In this document: positions 42,909 to 52,150 of the stretch, in pieces
How positions within the stretch are numbered: the first letter of the stretch is position 1
Layout: the number at the start of each line of letters is the position of its first letter
Assembly: GCF_018596315.1 (NCBI RefSeq)
Contig: NZ_JAHEAG010000013.1
Span: forward strand, 84,501 to 148,500
Source of the DNA: Bradyrhizobium sp. SRL28
Lineage (GTDB): Bacteria > Pseudomonadota > Alphaproteobacteria > Rhizobiales > Xanthobacteraceae
Reading direction: 5' to 3'
DNA: 64,000 nt
Notes under the pieces: model-generated
Database searches by the model: none
Told to the model about the DNA's origin: nothing
The model's input: the letters and a program-made list of their open reading frames with translations, nothing else
Made by a program: the position numbers and the translations under genes

Positions 42909-43784
42909 GTGTTTTCGATGGACCTGCTGCTTGGCGCAGTGGTGCTTGGGGTGCTGCTCGGCTGCTTCTATGCAGCCGTCAGCGTCGGGCTATCCGTCTC
43001 GTTCGGATTGCTCGACGTTCCCCATGTCGCGCATCCGGCGTTCCTGGTGCTCGCCGCCTACGGCGTGTACCAGCTCAACGAAAGCTACGACATCGACCCG
43101 TTGCTGGCCGGTCTCGCGATCACGCCGCTGTTTTTCGTGTTCGGCCTGCTGGCCTACCGCGTTTATTACGAGACCTTCGAGCGGCGCGGCAGCGACGCCG
43201 GCGTGCGCGGCATCGCGTTTTTCTTCGGCATCGCCTTCATCATCGAGGTGCTGATCATCCTGCAATTCGGCGTCGACCAGCGCTCGGTTTCAGCGACCTA
43301 TATCGGCAAGTCCTGGCGGTTCGGCGAGTTTCGGATACCGATCCGGCAGCTCGTCGCGTTCGCGGTGGCGCTGGCGCTGACGGTGCTGCTGGCGGTGTAT
43401 CTGTCGAAAACCTTCATGGGTCGCGCGATCCGCGCGGTCGCGCAGGACGAGGAGGCGCTGCGGCTGATGGGCGCCAATCCGGTCCGCATCAAGCAGTTTG
43501 CCTTCGGCATCGCCACCGCCGTGCTCGGAATCGCCGGCGCGCTCCTGATCATCGTGGCTCCGATCGAACCGACGCTCGACCGGGCCTATATCGGCCGGAC
43601 GTTCTGCGTCGTCGTCATGGCTGGGCTCGGCAGCATCAGCGGCACGCTGATTGCTGCCATCATCCTCGGCGTCGCCGAAACCATCGTGCTGACCATGTTC
43701 GGCGCGTCCTGGGCGCCGGCGATCTCGTTCGCGATGCTGCTCGCCGTGCTTGCCGTGCGCCCGCAAGGACTGCTCGGCCGATGA
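42909..43784 (+). CDS. Branched-chain ABC transporter permease, LivH type
   Basis: A 291-residue inner-membrane permease with a GTG start after GGGGGAA (ATG 42918 is an alternative). LGCFYAAVSVGLSVSFGLLDVPHVAHPAFLVL is the LivH signature, and RAIRAVAQDEEALRLMGANPVRIKQFAFG is the EAA-like loop that contacts the ATPases. The stop overlaps the start of the LivM-type gene. Confidence 0.9.
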   Translation: MFSMDLLLGAVVLGVLLGCFYAAVSVGLSVSFGLLDVPHVAHPAFLVLAAYGVYQLNESYDIDPLLAGLAITPLFFVFGLLAYRVYYETFERRGSDAGVRGIAFFFGIAFIIEVLIILQFGVDQRSVSATYIGKSWRFGEFRIPIRQLVAFAVALALTVLLAVYLSKTFMGRAIRAVAQDEEALRLMGANPVRIKQFAFGIATAVLGIAGALLIIVAPIEPTLDRAYIGRTFCVVVMAGLGSISGTLIAAIILGVAETIVLTMFGASWAPAISFAMLLAVLAVRPQGLLGR

Positions 43785-44746
43785 TGAAGCATCGCAACAG
43801 CATCGCATTCTGGGCCGGCGTGGCCATCTTCCTCGTCGCCGTCCTGTCGATGACCCAGATCGTCCGCAACGAGTATCCGTTCTTTGCGGGCTACGTCATC
43901 CTGCAGTTCATCGCCCTCGCGGTCGCCTGGAGCATCCTCGGCGGCTATGCCGGTTACGTCAATTTCGGCACCAACGCCTTCTTCGGCGTCGGCGTCTACA
44001 CCGCGGTAGCCCTGTTCAAGGCGACAGGGGCGCCGCTCGTGGTGCAGATCGCAGCAGCCGCTGTCATCGGCATGCTGCTCGGCTTTGGCGTTGGCCTGTT
44101 GACCCTGCGGATGCGCGGCATCTTTTTCTCGATCGCGACGATTGCACTGGCGATCATCATTGAGACCTTTGTAATGAATTGGCGGTTCGTCGGCGGTGCG
44201 GCCGGCATCCAGCTACAGCGGCCGCCGGTGACGGCGCCGTTCGACAGTTACGTGAAGATGCTGTTTTTCGTGCAGGCGATCCTGGTGGTGATTGCCGTCG
44301 GGATCGCGCGCTACATCCAGAATTCCCGGATGGGCCGCGGCCTGCAGGCACTTCGGGATGATGAACTCGCTGCCGAATGCACGGGTGTGCCGACATTGAA
44401 GCTCAAGCTGGTGGCCTGCATGATCTCGGGCGCACTGATGTCGGCCGTCGGAGCGCCGGCTGCAATGTATCTGCAGTACGCCGACCCGTCCTCCGCATTC
44501 AATCTCACTTATTCCGTCTCGGCGCTTGCTATGTCGCTGATCGGCGGCACCGCGCACTGGATCGGCCCTGTGCTCGGCGCCATCCTGCTAGGCTCGACGC
44601 AGCAGTTCCTTGCCGTGACCATATCCTCGGAAATCAACGTGCTGGTGCTCGGCATCATGCTGGTGCTGTTCGTGGTCGGCGCGCCGAAGGGCATCATCGG
44701 GTTGCTACGGCCGCGCTATCGTCTGCGCGCGGGAGGCAAGCCATGA
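43781..44746 (+). CDS. Branched-chain ABC transporter permease, LivM type
   Basis: A 321-residue permease. VAWSILGGYAGYVNFGTNAFFGVGVYT is the LivM signature, and GRGLQALRDDELAAECTGVPTLKLKL is the coupling loop. About ten helices are present. Both flanks overlap neighbouring genes by ATGA, showing a tightly coupled operon. Confidence 0.9.
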   Translation: MMKHRNSIAFWAGVAIFLVAVLSMTQIVRNEYPFFAGYVILQFIALAVAWSILGGYAGYVNFGTNAFFGVGVYTAVALFKATGAPLVVQIAAAAVIGMLLGFGVGLLTLRMRGIFFSIATIALAIIIETFVMNWRFVGGAAGIQLQRPPVTAPFDSYVKMLFFVQAILVVIAVGIARYIQNSRMGRGLQALRDDELAAECTGVPTLKLKLVACMISGALMSAVGAPAAMYLQYADPSSAFNLTYSVSALAMSLIGGTAHWIGPVLGAILLGSTQQFLAVTISSEINVLVLGIMLVLFVVGAPKGIIGLLRPRYRLRAGGKP

Positions 44747-45480
44747 CGGTAACAGCCGCGCCCGACGCGCCCCTGCTGCAAGTCGGAACCCTTACCAAGA
44801 CTTTTGGCGGCTTCACCGCGCTCGACAATATCAGCGTCGATATCAGGAAAGGCGAACGCTTCGGCCTGATCGGCCCGAACGGCTCCGGCAAGACCACGCT
44901 GATCAACTGCATTTCCGGCGCGCTGCGTCCGCAGGTCGGCAGCGTGGTGTTCTGCGGCGAGGACATTACCCAATTGCCGCCGCATCAGCGCGCACGCCGC
45001 GGCATCGCCCGTAGCTTCCAGATTCCGCGGCCGTTCAAGAGCATGACGGTGCTCGAAAACCTGATGGTCGGGCTCGACTTTGCTACCGTCGGTTCGAGCC
45101 TGCCGGAGGAAGACATCGCGATGTCGATCCTGACGCGGATGGGGCTCGCGTCGAAGGCCGGCGCGCCGACCGATACGTTGAGCCAGGTGGAACTGCGCAA
45201 GATGGAGCTTGCGCGCGCGCTGGCGGTGCGGCCGAAGCTGTTGATTTCGGACGAGGCCATGGCCGGACTTTCCTCTTCCGAAGTCGACGAGGTGCTGGAT
45301 CTCCTGATCAGTCTCGGTGAGGAGGACATCACCATCATCATGATCGAGCACATCATGCAGGCCGTGATGCGCTTTTCGGAGCGGGTGATGTGCCTCGATG
45401 CCGGAAAAATCATCGCGATCGGTGCACCGGCCGAGGTGATGGCCAACAAGCGGGTGCAGGAGGCCTATCTTGGCACTTAG
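44743..45480 (+). CDS. Branched-chain ABC transporter ATPase, LivG type
   Basis: A 245-residue ATPase from ATG 44743. Walker A is GPNGSGKTTLINCISG. The signature region is altered to DTLSQVELRKMELARAL in place of LSGGQ-like, and Walker B is PKLLISDEAMAGLSSSE, with Glu to Ala-type divergence after the Asp-Glu. LivG proteins usually read LLLDEPxAGL; here ISDEAMAGL keeps the catalytic acidic residues. Its end overlaps the LivF start by 11 bases. Confidence 0.88.
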   Translation: MTVTAAPDAPLLQVGTLTKTFGGFTALDNISVDIRKGERFGLIGPNGSGKTTLINCISGALRPQVGSVVFCGEDITQLPPHQRARRGIARSFQIPRPFKSMTVLENLMVGLDFATVGSSLPEEDIAMSILTRMGLASKAGAPTDTLSQVELRKMELARALAVRPKLLISDEAMAGLSSSEVDEVLDLLISLGEEDITIIMIEHIMQAVMRFSERVMCLDAGKIIAIGAPAEVMANKRVQEAYLGT

Positions 45481-46207
45481 CCTTGCCATCGAGGGCCTCG
45501 ATGCCGGCTACGGCGCCGTCAAGGCGCTACGCGGCGTGACGCTCCACGTCGAGGCCGGCGAGACCGTCGCCTTGCTGGGCACCAACGGCAACGGCAAGAG
45601 CACGCTGATGAAGTGCATCATGGGCCTGGTCCGCCCGGACCGCGGCCGTCTGTCGCTGACGATCGACGGGCAGGCGCACGATCTGACCAAACTCTCGCCC
45701 GAGATGATCGTCGATCTCGGCGTGGCGCTGGTGCCGGAGGGACGGCGGCTGTTTCCCAAGCTGACGGTGACGGAAAACCTGATGCTCGGCGCATTCCGGA
45801 AATCGGCCCGCAGCGCCATCCGGCAAAATCTCACGCTGGCGTTCGAGACCTTTCCGGCCCTGAAGGAGTGCCGCAACCAGCTCGCCGGCACCATGTCCGG
45901 CGGACAGCAGCAGATGCTGGCGATTGCGCGCGCGCTGATGTCCTCGCCGCGGCTGCTATTGATCGACGAGCCGTCGGTCGGGTTGTCGCCGCTATTGGTG
46001 TCGCAGACGATTAGCAAGATCGGCGAACTCAAGCAGCGCGTCGGACTTACGGTGCTGATGGCGGAGCAGAATTTCAATCAGGCGATCCGGATCGCCGACC
46101 GCGGCTACATCATCGTGCACGGCGAGATCGCGGTGGCGGCGCAGTCGGTCGACGAGTTGAAGGCCAATGATATCGTCAAGCGGCTCTATCTCGGTGGCGT
46201 CGTTTGA
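45470..46207 (+). CDS. Branched-chain ABC transporter ATPase, LivF type
   Basis: A 245-residue ATPase with a TTG start at 45470, supported by AGGAGG seven bases upstream inside the previous gene. Walker A is GTNGNGKSTLMKC, the signature MSGGQQQMLAIARALM and Walker B LLLIDEPSVGLSP. It completes the five-gene transporter. Confidence 0.9.
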   Translation: MALSLAIEGLDAGYGAVKALRGVTLHVEAGETVALLGTNGNGKSTLMKCIMGLVRPDRGRLSLTIDGQAHDLTKLSPEMIVDLGVALVPEGRRLFPKLTVTENLMLGAFRKSARSAIRQNLTLAFETFPALKECRNQLAGTMSGGQQQMLAIARALMSSPRLLLIDEPSVGLSPLLVSQTISKIGELKQRVGLTVLMAEQNFNQAIRIADRGYIIVHGEIAVAAQSVDELKANDIVKRLYLGGVV

Positions 46208-46302
46208 CGGAAATGACGGCGCTTGCCTAGGAACTGTAGTCATGAGCGTGATTGGTTGAGTGCGGCGGGCCGAATATCCGCTTCTCTCCAAGAGCGACCG
46301 CT

Positions 46303-46470
46303 ATGCGAGCATCCAAAAATCGACGCGATGGGCCAGAAGCCGACATCGACGCTCCTAATATGTTTGATATCAGTGATCTATCTCACACTAACAGCATGCT
46401 CGTGGATCTAGATTCTCTAATGCGACGGGATGCGCATAAGCCCGGTCAGTGTGGGGTATCGATTCAGTAA
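46303..46470 (+). CDS. Small ORF, 55 residues, unknown
   Basis: ATG 46303 opens a 55-codon frame ending 36 bases before the cyclase gene. The product is hydrophilic (DISDLSHTNSMLVDLDSLMRR) with no domain and only a weak AAGAG ahead of the start. It may be chance. The surrounding 46208-46506 gap holds nothing else I can identify except the strong cyclase ribosome site AAAGGAGG. Confidence 0.25.
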   Translation: MRASKNRRDGPEADIDAPNMFDISDLSHTNSMLVDLDSLMRRDAHKPGQCGVSIQ

Positions 46471-46506
46471 CGGGAGTGCCGTGGAGCAACCCCAAAGGAG
46501 GGTCTC

Positions 46507-48003
46507 ATGCAGCCTGAGGCCGAAACCCACCCTATGTTCAAAATCCTCCGGGAATCGACAAACGCCGAGGTCGCGGACGCCATTGAGGCGTGGGTCCGGG
46601 ACGCTCCAGACCACAAACTCTGTCGTATCAATGTCCTAGATTTCGCGTCGAAAGTTGGCCTCAATGAAGAGAAGGTGATTGCAGCCTTCCTTCAGGCGGC
46701 GCGAATCGGGTTGTTCGAACTGTCTTGGAATGTGCTCTGCCCTGCATGTGGCAGCGTCCTCGACCCCAACGCCACGCTGAAGACTGTCCGTCGGGAGAGG
46801 TGCGAATGTGAACTTTGTGCAGCAGGACACAAAGTCACGCTCGACGAGGTCATCGAAGTTACGTTCACAGTGGCCCCGCGCGTGCGGAAGATCGCGGCGC
46901 ACAGCCCGGAAACGCTGTCCATCTGGGAATATTACCGGCAGATTCTTTGGGGTTCTGGGCTTGATCTTCCCGAAGGCGACGCCTTTGAGCGAGCGATGGA
47001 GGAAGCCATCCTTGATTCAGTCGAGTTGCCGCCCGGTGAGAAAGCTATCTTATCGCTGTCGCTCCCTGCGGCGAAAGTCGTAGTGTTCGAGCCGGTGACG
47101 CATGCGGCGCAATTTCTCGACGTACGAGGAGAGCCCACGCGCGAGCGCCAGAGCGTCTCGGTTGTCATCAACAACGTACATGCTCCGAACGGCTCCACGC
47201 AGTTGCATCCCGGTCCAGTGCGCCTTCTGTTCGAAAATCGCACCAATAAACGAGTATTGCCCGCGGCGTGGATAACGGGCAGTGCGGTCCACCGCCTCCT
47301 GAGCAGACGCAAACCCTTCTTAACTGCAAAGCGTCTCCTCAGTAACCAAACTTTCCGCGAGGTCTACGGGGCCGAAACGCTCGATATGGACCAACGCCTG
47401 AATATCACCAGTCTCACATTTCTGTTCACCGATCTCAAGGACTCCGTAGCGCTCTACGAACGCGTTGGCGACTTGGCTGCGCACGACCTAGTACGCTCGC
47501 ACTTTCATGCCCTCGCTCGCGTTGTTGCTTCCGAGGGCGGCGCAATAGTGAGGACGATCGGCGATGCGGTGATGGCGACGTTCCCAACGCCCGATCGGGC
47601 GGTCGCCGCGGCCCTTCGCATGCGCGAGGCGATGGACAAACTGAATCAAGAGCACGAAACCGACGATCTGGTGCTCAAAATCGGCATTCATGAAGGGCCG
47701 TGCCTCGCCGTTATGGAGAACGGTCGCCAGGACTATTTCGGCCGAACAGTCAACGTCGCTGCGCGTGTGCAAGATCTTGCCGTTCCGCGGAGGATTATCG
47801 CCACCGAGTCCGTGGTCGAGAACCTGCAGACATCAAAGCTGCTGGAAGCTAATAACCTTAGGCCGGTGGTCAAGCGGGCGACGCTGAAGGGCATTACCGG
47901 AGAGATCATGATCTATGAGATCCCTGACGGGTCGGCTGAACGAGGTTATCGGAGCGTCGCGCGTCCAGTCGGGCGGTCGCATCGCACGCTGACGGATCCC
48001 TAG
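46507..48003 (+). CDS. DUF5939 adenylate/guanylate cyclase
   Basis: A 498-residue protein with a strong AAAGGAGG ribosome site. The N-terminal ~290 residues form a DUF5939-like sensor with a zinc-ribbon motif (CPACG near 79, then CECELC). The class III cyclase domain at ~300-480 has LTFLFTDLKDSVALYERVGD and IRTIGDAVMATF, so both metal aspartates are intact, unlike the cyclase at 10.9 kb. It is predicted cytoplasmic and should make cAMP. The zinc ribbon suggests redox or metal sensing, which is inference. Codon use is less GC-biased than neighbours. Confidence 0.88.
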   Translation: MQPEAETHPMFKILRESTNAEVADAIEAWVRDAPDHKLCRINVLDFASKVGLNEEKVIAAFLQAARIGLFELSWNVLCPACGSVLDPNATLKTVRRERCECELCAAGHKVTLDEVIEVTFTVAPRVRKIAAHSPETLSIWEYYRQILWGSGLDLPEGDAFERAMEEAILDSVELPPGEKAILSLSLPAAKVVVFEPVTHAAQFLDVRGEPTRERQSVSVVINNVHAPNGSTQLHPGPVRLLFENRTNKRVLPAAWITGSAVHRLLSRRKPFLTAKRLLSNQTFREVYGAETLDMDQRLNITSLTFLFTDLKDSVALYERVGDLAAHDLVRSHFHALARVVASEGGAIVRTIGDAVMATFPTPDRAVAAALRMREAMDKLNQEHETDDLVLKIGIHEGPCLAVMENGRQDYFGRTVNVAARVQDLAVPRRIIATESVVENLQTSKLLEANNLRPVVKRATLKGITGEIMIYEIPDGSAERGYRSVARPVGRSHRTLTDP

Positions 48004-48180
48004 TACGGGTTGAGCTTTTCTGATGTGGGTCAAAAGCGTCGTTCTAGTCGCCCGCTAGTTACTTCTGGTCTACCCCGATAGGCGGACGATTTTGGCGCCC
48101 GCCCATGAGCAATCGCGTGGGGTTGATCCTTGGGCGGTCCAATCGCGTACCGCCCAATTTTCATGTGTGCTATCTAGTTG

Positions 48181-48198
48181 GGTAGCAAAATGGTAGCA
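48181..48198. repeat. Short direct repeat GGTAGCA
   Basis: GGTAGCA occurs twice (48181-48187, 48192-48198) with the spacer AAAT. I associate similar tandem GGTAGCA motifs with integrase-adjacent att regions in rhizobial islands, but no integrase or tRNA is here, so this could be an island scar or coincidence. Confidence 0.3.
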
Positions 48199-48211
48199 GG
48201 AAAAGCAGATC

Positions 48212-48430
48212 ATGACTGACGATCAGGTCAATCTCGTCGTTCAGCACCTTTGCGAGCAATTGCACTTGGCGCTCCGATTGAAGGGCAGCGAGGCACATCC
48301 ACCAAACGCCAAGGATATTGGATTCGATCCCGCATCTGTAAGAACTGTATTGCTGACCGGCCTGCGTTCAACGGGTGTCACGATCCACCACGAGGCAGCC
48401 GGGGCGAGCGAAGAGCCGCCGTGGTCCTAA
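48212..48430 (+). CDS. Small hypothetical protein, 72 residues
   Basis: ATG 48212 follows AGGAAAAG at good spacing. The product (MTDDQVNLVVQHLCEQLHLA then a polar tail) has no known domain; the first half looks like an amphipathic helix. It is isolated in a region of unusual composition between the cyclase and the decarboxylase. It could be genuine, though support rests only on the ribosome site and composition. Confidence 0.4.
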   Translation: MTDDQVNLVVQHLCEQLHLALRLKGSEAHPPNAKDIGFDPASVRTVLLTGLRSTGVTIHHEAAGASEEPPWS

Positions 48431-48800
48431 ACGCAAAACGTGGGACAGGAGCCCGGCGCCGATGTCTCAGTCGGGTCATTCGCGTCGTTGATCCGGTTCA
48501 GCTATGTCCGGTTTGCTCGCAATCGCGACATCCCGGTAGCGCCGATACCCTCTCGAACCTGCCTGATCTCCAGCTCATTCGTCCAAGTTGTGGGAAGCCG
48601 CGGGGGTGAAACTCAAGGTCCCAGTTGGCGCCTCAAATCTTGCGCTACGAATTGAGCGACGTTGCTACCCGCCCATGAGTTCAGCCCCGGTGACTTGGCA
48701 ATGTTGTGACCGTCTGCCGATTTTGCAGTCTCGCATGTTGCTATCGGCTGCTTCATAATCGCACCCGCGCAATGCGCGCCAACGACACATGAGGGCAGTC
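48431..48800. other. 370-base gap without identified gene
   Basis: Frames across this stretch are short, Cys/Ser/Arg-rich and lack ribosome sites. I see no repeat family, stable terminator or RNA motif. Only the final GAGGGCAGTC, the ribosome site for the decarboxylase, is identifiable. Confidence 0.5.
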
Positions 48801-49541
48801 ATGAAGATCGATGACGTCAGGCGAACCGCCTATTCGATGCCGCTGACCAACCCGTCGTTCCCGCCGGGACCCTATCGCTTCTTCAACCGTGAATATTTCA
48901 TCATCACCTATCGCACCGACCCCGATGCGCTTGCCGCCGTGGTGCCGGAGCCGCTCGAAGTCGCGGAGGCCGTCGTCAAATACGAATTCATCCGCATGCC
49001 CGATTCAACCGGGTTTGGCGATTACACCGAGACAGGCCAGGTGATCCCGGTCCGTTTCAAGGGCGAGGAGGGCGTCTACGTTCATTCGATGTATCTGGAC
49101 GACGAGGGGCCTATCGCCGGCGGCCGCGAGCTCTGGGGCTTTCCCAAAAAACTGGCTTCACCGAAAATCGCCGTCGAGAGCGACGTGCTGGTCGGATCGT
49201 TGCACTACGGTTCGGTGCTGTGCGCCTCTGCCACCATGGGCTACAAGCATCGCCCGGTCGATCACGACGCGGTGCTGAAGTCGATGAAGGCGCCGAACTT
49301 CATGCTCAAGATCATCCCGCATGTCGACGGCACCCCGCGGATTTGCGAACTGGTGCGCTATTATCTGGAAGACATCACGCTGAAGGAAGCATGGACCGGC
49401 CCCGCGGCGCTCGGCCTGTTCCCGCACGCGCTCGCCGACGTGGCGCGGCTGCCGGTGCGCGAAGTGGTCTCCGCGCTGCATTTCAAGTCCGATCTGACGC
49501 TGGGCCTCGGGACGGTGGCGTTCGACTACATGGCGAAGTGA
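48801..49541 (+). CDS. adc: Acetoacetate decarboxylase family protein
   Basis: A 246-residue enzyme that releases CO2 from acetoacetate through a lysine Schiff base. The start ATG 48801 has GAGGG upstream; an in-frame ATG four codons earlier is less likely. The catalytic segment ELWGFPKKLA carries Lys116/Lys117, where the first acts as nucleophile and the pair lowers its pKa. RFFNREYFIITYRTDPDAL and AWTGPAALGLFPHALAD also match the family. No acetone-pathway genes adjoin it, so metabolic role is open. Confidence 0.9.
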   Translation: MKIDDVRRTAYSMPLTNPSFPPGPYRFFNREYFIITYRTDPDALAAVVPEPLEVAEAVVKYEFIRMPDSTGFGDYTETGQVIPVRFKGEEGVYVHSMYLDDEGPIAGGRELWGFPKKLASPKIAVESDVLVGSLHYGSVLCASATMGYKHRPVDHDAVLKSMKAPNFMLKIIPHVDGTPRICELVRYYLEDITLKEAWTGPAALGLFPHALADVARLPVREVVSALHFKSDLTLGLGTVAFDYMAK

Positions 49542-49607
49542 GCTTCGTCCCAACCCGTCAGACGCGGCTTGGACACCTATACTAACTGAACGCTTGAGGA
49601 ATCCGGC

Positions 49608-50192
49608 TTGAGCACTTTGTACGCAACGAGCACGCGCATTGCGCTATGGCTGCTTGTTGCCATGAGCACCTCGGCGCATGCTGATTTCGTCGGCTATAAC
49701 AAGGTAGTTGACCTCTGGGCCGAGGCTGGCACCTTACGCGCTGAACATCACCACGATTGGAGGAATTCAACCCGCGACGCGCGATGGTGGATGATTTTCT
49801 CGACAAAAGATCCCTTTAGTGCGGACAATGATTATTCCTATCTGCGGCTGCGCGACAATCGGACAGGTGCTGAATTGCTTTGCCGTCCCGTGCCGGCACT
49901 AACGCACATCTGGATTTCTCCCAATTCAAAATATATCGTCGGCATTTCTAACGTTAAGCTTCGAAACCCGTATCAACTTGTTGTCTTCAGTAAAACGGGT
50001 GACCTTTTGCTTAAGCGCAACATGGTTGGGACGATCTGGCCGGGAGAGTGGGAGAGCGTCACAAACTGGATCAACTGGTACAAGGAGCCCGTGCCGCAAA
50101 TCACCATCGTTGAAGATGGGACGACCGCTACGCTCTCAGTCGAAGATCCGCGCGGAATCCTCCGTCAATTTCAATTCCGTGCGGTTCATTAA
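49608..50192 (+). CDS. Secreted protein of unknown function
   Basis: A 194-residue protein with a TTG start supported by GAGGA upstream. The signal peptide (IALWLLVAMSTSAHA) is cut before DFVGY. The mature part is beta-rich and tryptophan-rich (RDARWWMIFSTKDPF, TIWPGEWESVTNWINWYK) and may form a small propeller-like fold around ISPNSKYIVGISNVK. It has no recognised family. Lower GC than its neighbours suggests transfer. Confidence 0.6.
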   Translation: MSTLYATSTRIALWLLVAMSTSAHADFVGYNKVVDLWAEAGTLRAEHHHDWRNSTRDARWWMIFSTKDPFSADNDYSYLRLRDNRTGAELLCRPVPALTHIWISPNSKYIVGISNVKLRNPYQLVVFSKTGDLLLKRNMVGTIWPGEWESVTNWINWYKEPVPQITIVEDGTTATLSVEDPRGILRQFQFRAVH

Positions 50193-50233
50193 CGGGTACA
50201 TGTCGAAGTGACACGCGAGCTTTTTGCCCGCGA

Positions 50234-50455
50234 TCAAATCGCGCCCTTGAGCGTACAGGCGGTCGAGCAGGTCGTGGTCACGCCGCGCTCGCAGGCGATG
50301 CACACCGCGACGCACTGTTTTTTGTCCTTGGGATTGTACTGGCTGTAAAGCTTGCGGGCACAGTCTCCGACCGAGCCCGTGACGTCGTTGTTGCTCTCAG
50401 GCGTGCACGCAGCCAGTGCCGCGGCCGACAGGACGATGGCAAGAATGACGCGCAT
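50234..50455 (-). CDS. Small Cys-rich lipoprotein
   Basis: A 73-residue protein with a lipobox LSAAALAAC, so Cys17 should be lipidated. Seven further cysteines follow (DCARKLY, KQCVAVCIACERG, TTTCSTACTLKG), arranged to form disulfides or bind metal. I recall close homologues in many Bradyrhizobium genomes, without a function. GGAG lies nine bases before the ATG. Confidence 0.75.
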   Translation of the reverse strand: MRVILAIVLSAAALAACTPESNNDVTGSVGDCARKLYSQYNPKDKKQCVAVCIACERGVTTTCSTACTLKGAI

Positions 50456-50660
50456 GTTGGTCGCTCCAACCGGGAGCCCTCGCTCGGATAAAAGCGGCGA
50501 CGGCCATCGGCCCTCGCAGGAATTTACCCTTCAGGATTGCGCGATTGAATTAATCGAGTGTTACGGGGAATTGGAGTTCCTGTGGGTAGTTCTACGCCGG
50601 GCGAGGCCGGGCAGGTGGACGTGCGCTGCAGCGGGAACTGCAGCGCACGGGGTCGCGGTG

Positions 50661-52103
50661 TCAGCGCACCAGCACGTTCCTGAACTGCCAGGGGTCCGAC
50701 GTGTCGATGTCTTCCGGGAACAGGCCCGGCCGGTCGGTGAGCGGCGTCCAGTCGGTGTAATAGCCTTTCACCGGGCCGAGATACGGCATCTGGATTTCCA
50801 GCAGACGATCGAAATCCATCTCGTCGGCTTCGACGATGCCTTCGTTCGGGTTTTCCAGCGCCCACACCATGCCGCCGAGCACGGCGGAAGTCACTTGCAG
50901 GCCGGTGGCGTTCTGATAGGGCGCGAGTTTGCGGGTCTCTTCGATGGAGAGCTGCGAGCCGTACCAGTAGGCATTGTTGTCATGGCCGAACAGCAGCACG
51001 CCGAGTTCGTCGATGCCATCGACGATTTCATTCTCATCGAGGATGTGGTGCTTTTCCTGCATCTTCGCTGCACGGCCGAACATTTCATGCAGCGACAGCA
51101 CGGCATCGTCAGCCGGATGATAGGCATAGTGGCAGGTCGGCCGATAGATCGCCGTGCCCGATGCGTCATGCACCGTGAAGTAATCGGCGATCGAGATCGA
51201 CTCGTTGTGGGTGACGAGGAAGCCATACTGCGCGCCGCGGGTGGGGCACCAGGTGCGCACGCGCGTGTTGGCGCCGGGCTGCATCAGATAGATGGCGGCG
51301 CCGCAGCCAGCTTCGTGGGTACGCGCATTCTCGGGCATCCATTTTTCATGGGTGCCCCAACCGAGTTCGGACGGCTGCACGCCTTCCGACAGGAAACCTT
51401 CCACCGACCAGGTGTTGACGAAGACATCAGGCTCTTTCGGCGACTTGGAGCGCTGGGTGTCGCGTTCGGCGATGTGGATGCCCTTGACACCAGCCTGCCG
51501 CATCAAGTCCGCCCATTCTGCCTTGGTCTTCGGCTTCGGGGCATTGAGCTTCAGATCAGCGGCGACATTGAGCAGCGCCTGCTTGACGAAAAAGGAGACC
51601 ATGCCGGGATTGGCGCCACAGCAGGAGACGGCCGTCGTCGAGCCCGCGGGCCGTGCCTTCTTGGCGGCCAGCGTCACTTCGCGAAGGGCGTAGTTGGAGC
51701 GCGCTTCCGGGCCCTTCGAAGAATCGAAATAGAAGCCGAGCCAGGGCTCGTTGACAGTGTCGATATAAAGAGCGCCAAGTTCGTTGCAGAGCTCCATGAT
51801 GTCGGTAGAGCCGGTATCGACCGAGAGATTGACGCAAAAACCCTGGCCGCCGCCTTCAGTGAGCAGCGGGCTAAGCAAGTCGCGATAATTGTCCCTGGTC
51901 ACGCCCTGCTGGATGAATCTGACATTGTGCTTCTCGCAATGTGCCTTGCGGCCCTCGTCCTTGGGATCGATCACGGTGATGCGCGACTTGTCGTAATCGA
52001 GATGCCGCTCGATCAGCGGCAACGTGCCTTTGCCGATGGAGCCGAAGCCAACCATGACGATGGGACCGGTAATCTTCGCGTAGATCTGCGAGGCGGGGCT
52101 CAT
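50661..52103 (-). CDS. hss: Homospermidine synthase
   Basis: A 480-residue NAD-dependent enzyme that joins two putrescines (or putrescine and spermidine) into sym-homospermidine, the main long polyamine of many rhizobia. The Rossmann motif VMVGFGSIGKGTLPL is at the N terminus, and GSTTAVSCCGANPGMVSFFVKQ lies in the saccharopine-dehydrogenase-like core. It is the last gene of a leftward set with RidA, a membrane microprotein, GNAT and ornithine decarboxylase, and so uses the putrescine made there. Confidence 0.95.
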   Translation of the reverse strand: MSPASQIYAKITGPIVMVGFGSIGKGTLPLIERHLDYDKSRITVIDPKDEGRKAHCEKHNVRFIQQGVTRDNYRDLLSPLLTEGGGQGFCVNLSVDTGSTDIMELCNELGALYIDTVNEPWLGFYFDSSKGPEARSNYALREVTLAAKKARPAGSTTAVSCCGANPGMVSFFVKQALLNVAADLKLNAPKPKTKAEWADLMRQAGVKGIHIAERDTQRSKSPKEPDVFVNTWSVEGFLSEGVQPSELGWGTHEKWMPENARTHEAGCGAAIYLMQPGANTRVRTWCPTRGAQYGFLVTHNESISIADYFTVHDASGTAIYRPTCHYAYHPADDAVLSLHEMFGRAAKMQEKHHILDENEIVDGIDELGVLLFGHDNNAYWYGSQLSIEETRKLAPYQNATGLQVTSAVLGGMVWALENPNEGIVEADEMDFDRLLEIQMPYLGPVKGYYTDWTPLTDRPGLFPEDIDTSDPWQFRNVLVR

Positions 52104-52150
52104 GGGGTGGTTTCTCCGGGAAGTGCTGGCGACAAATGGTGAGGGCTGGA

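Noticed and set aside
48100..48220. tRNA-associated integration site
   Set aside because: Only a tandem GGTAGCA is seen; there is no tRNA 3' end and no integrase, so it was kept only as a weak repeat.
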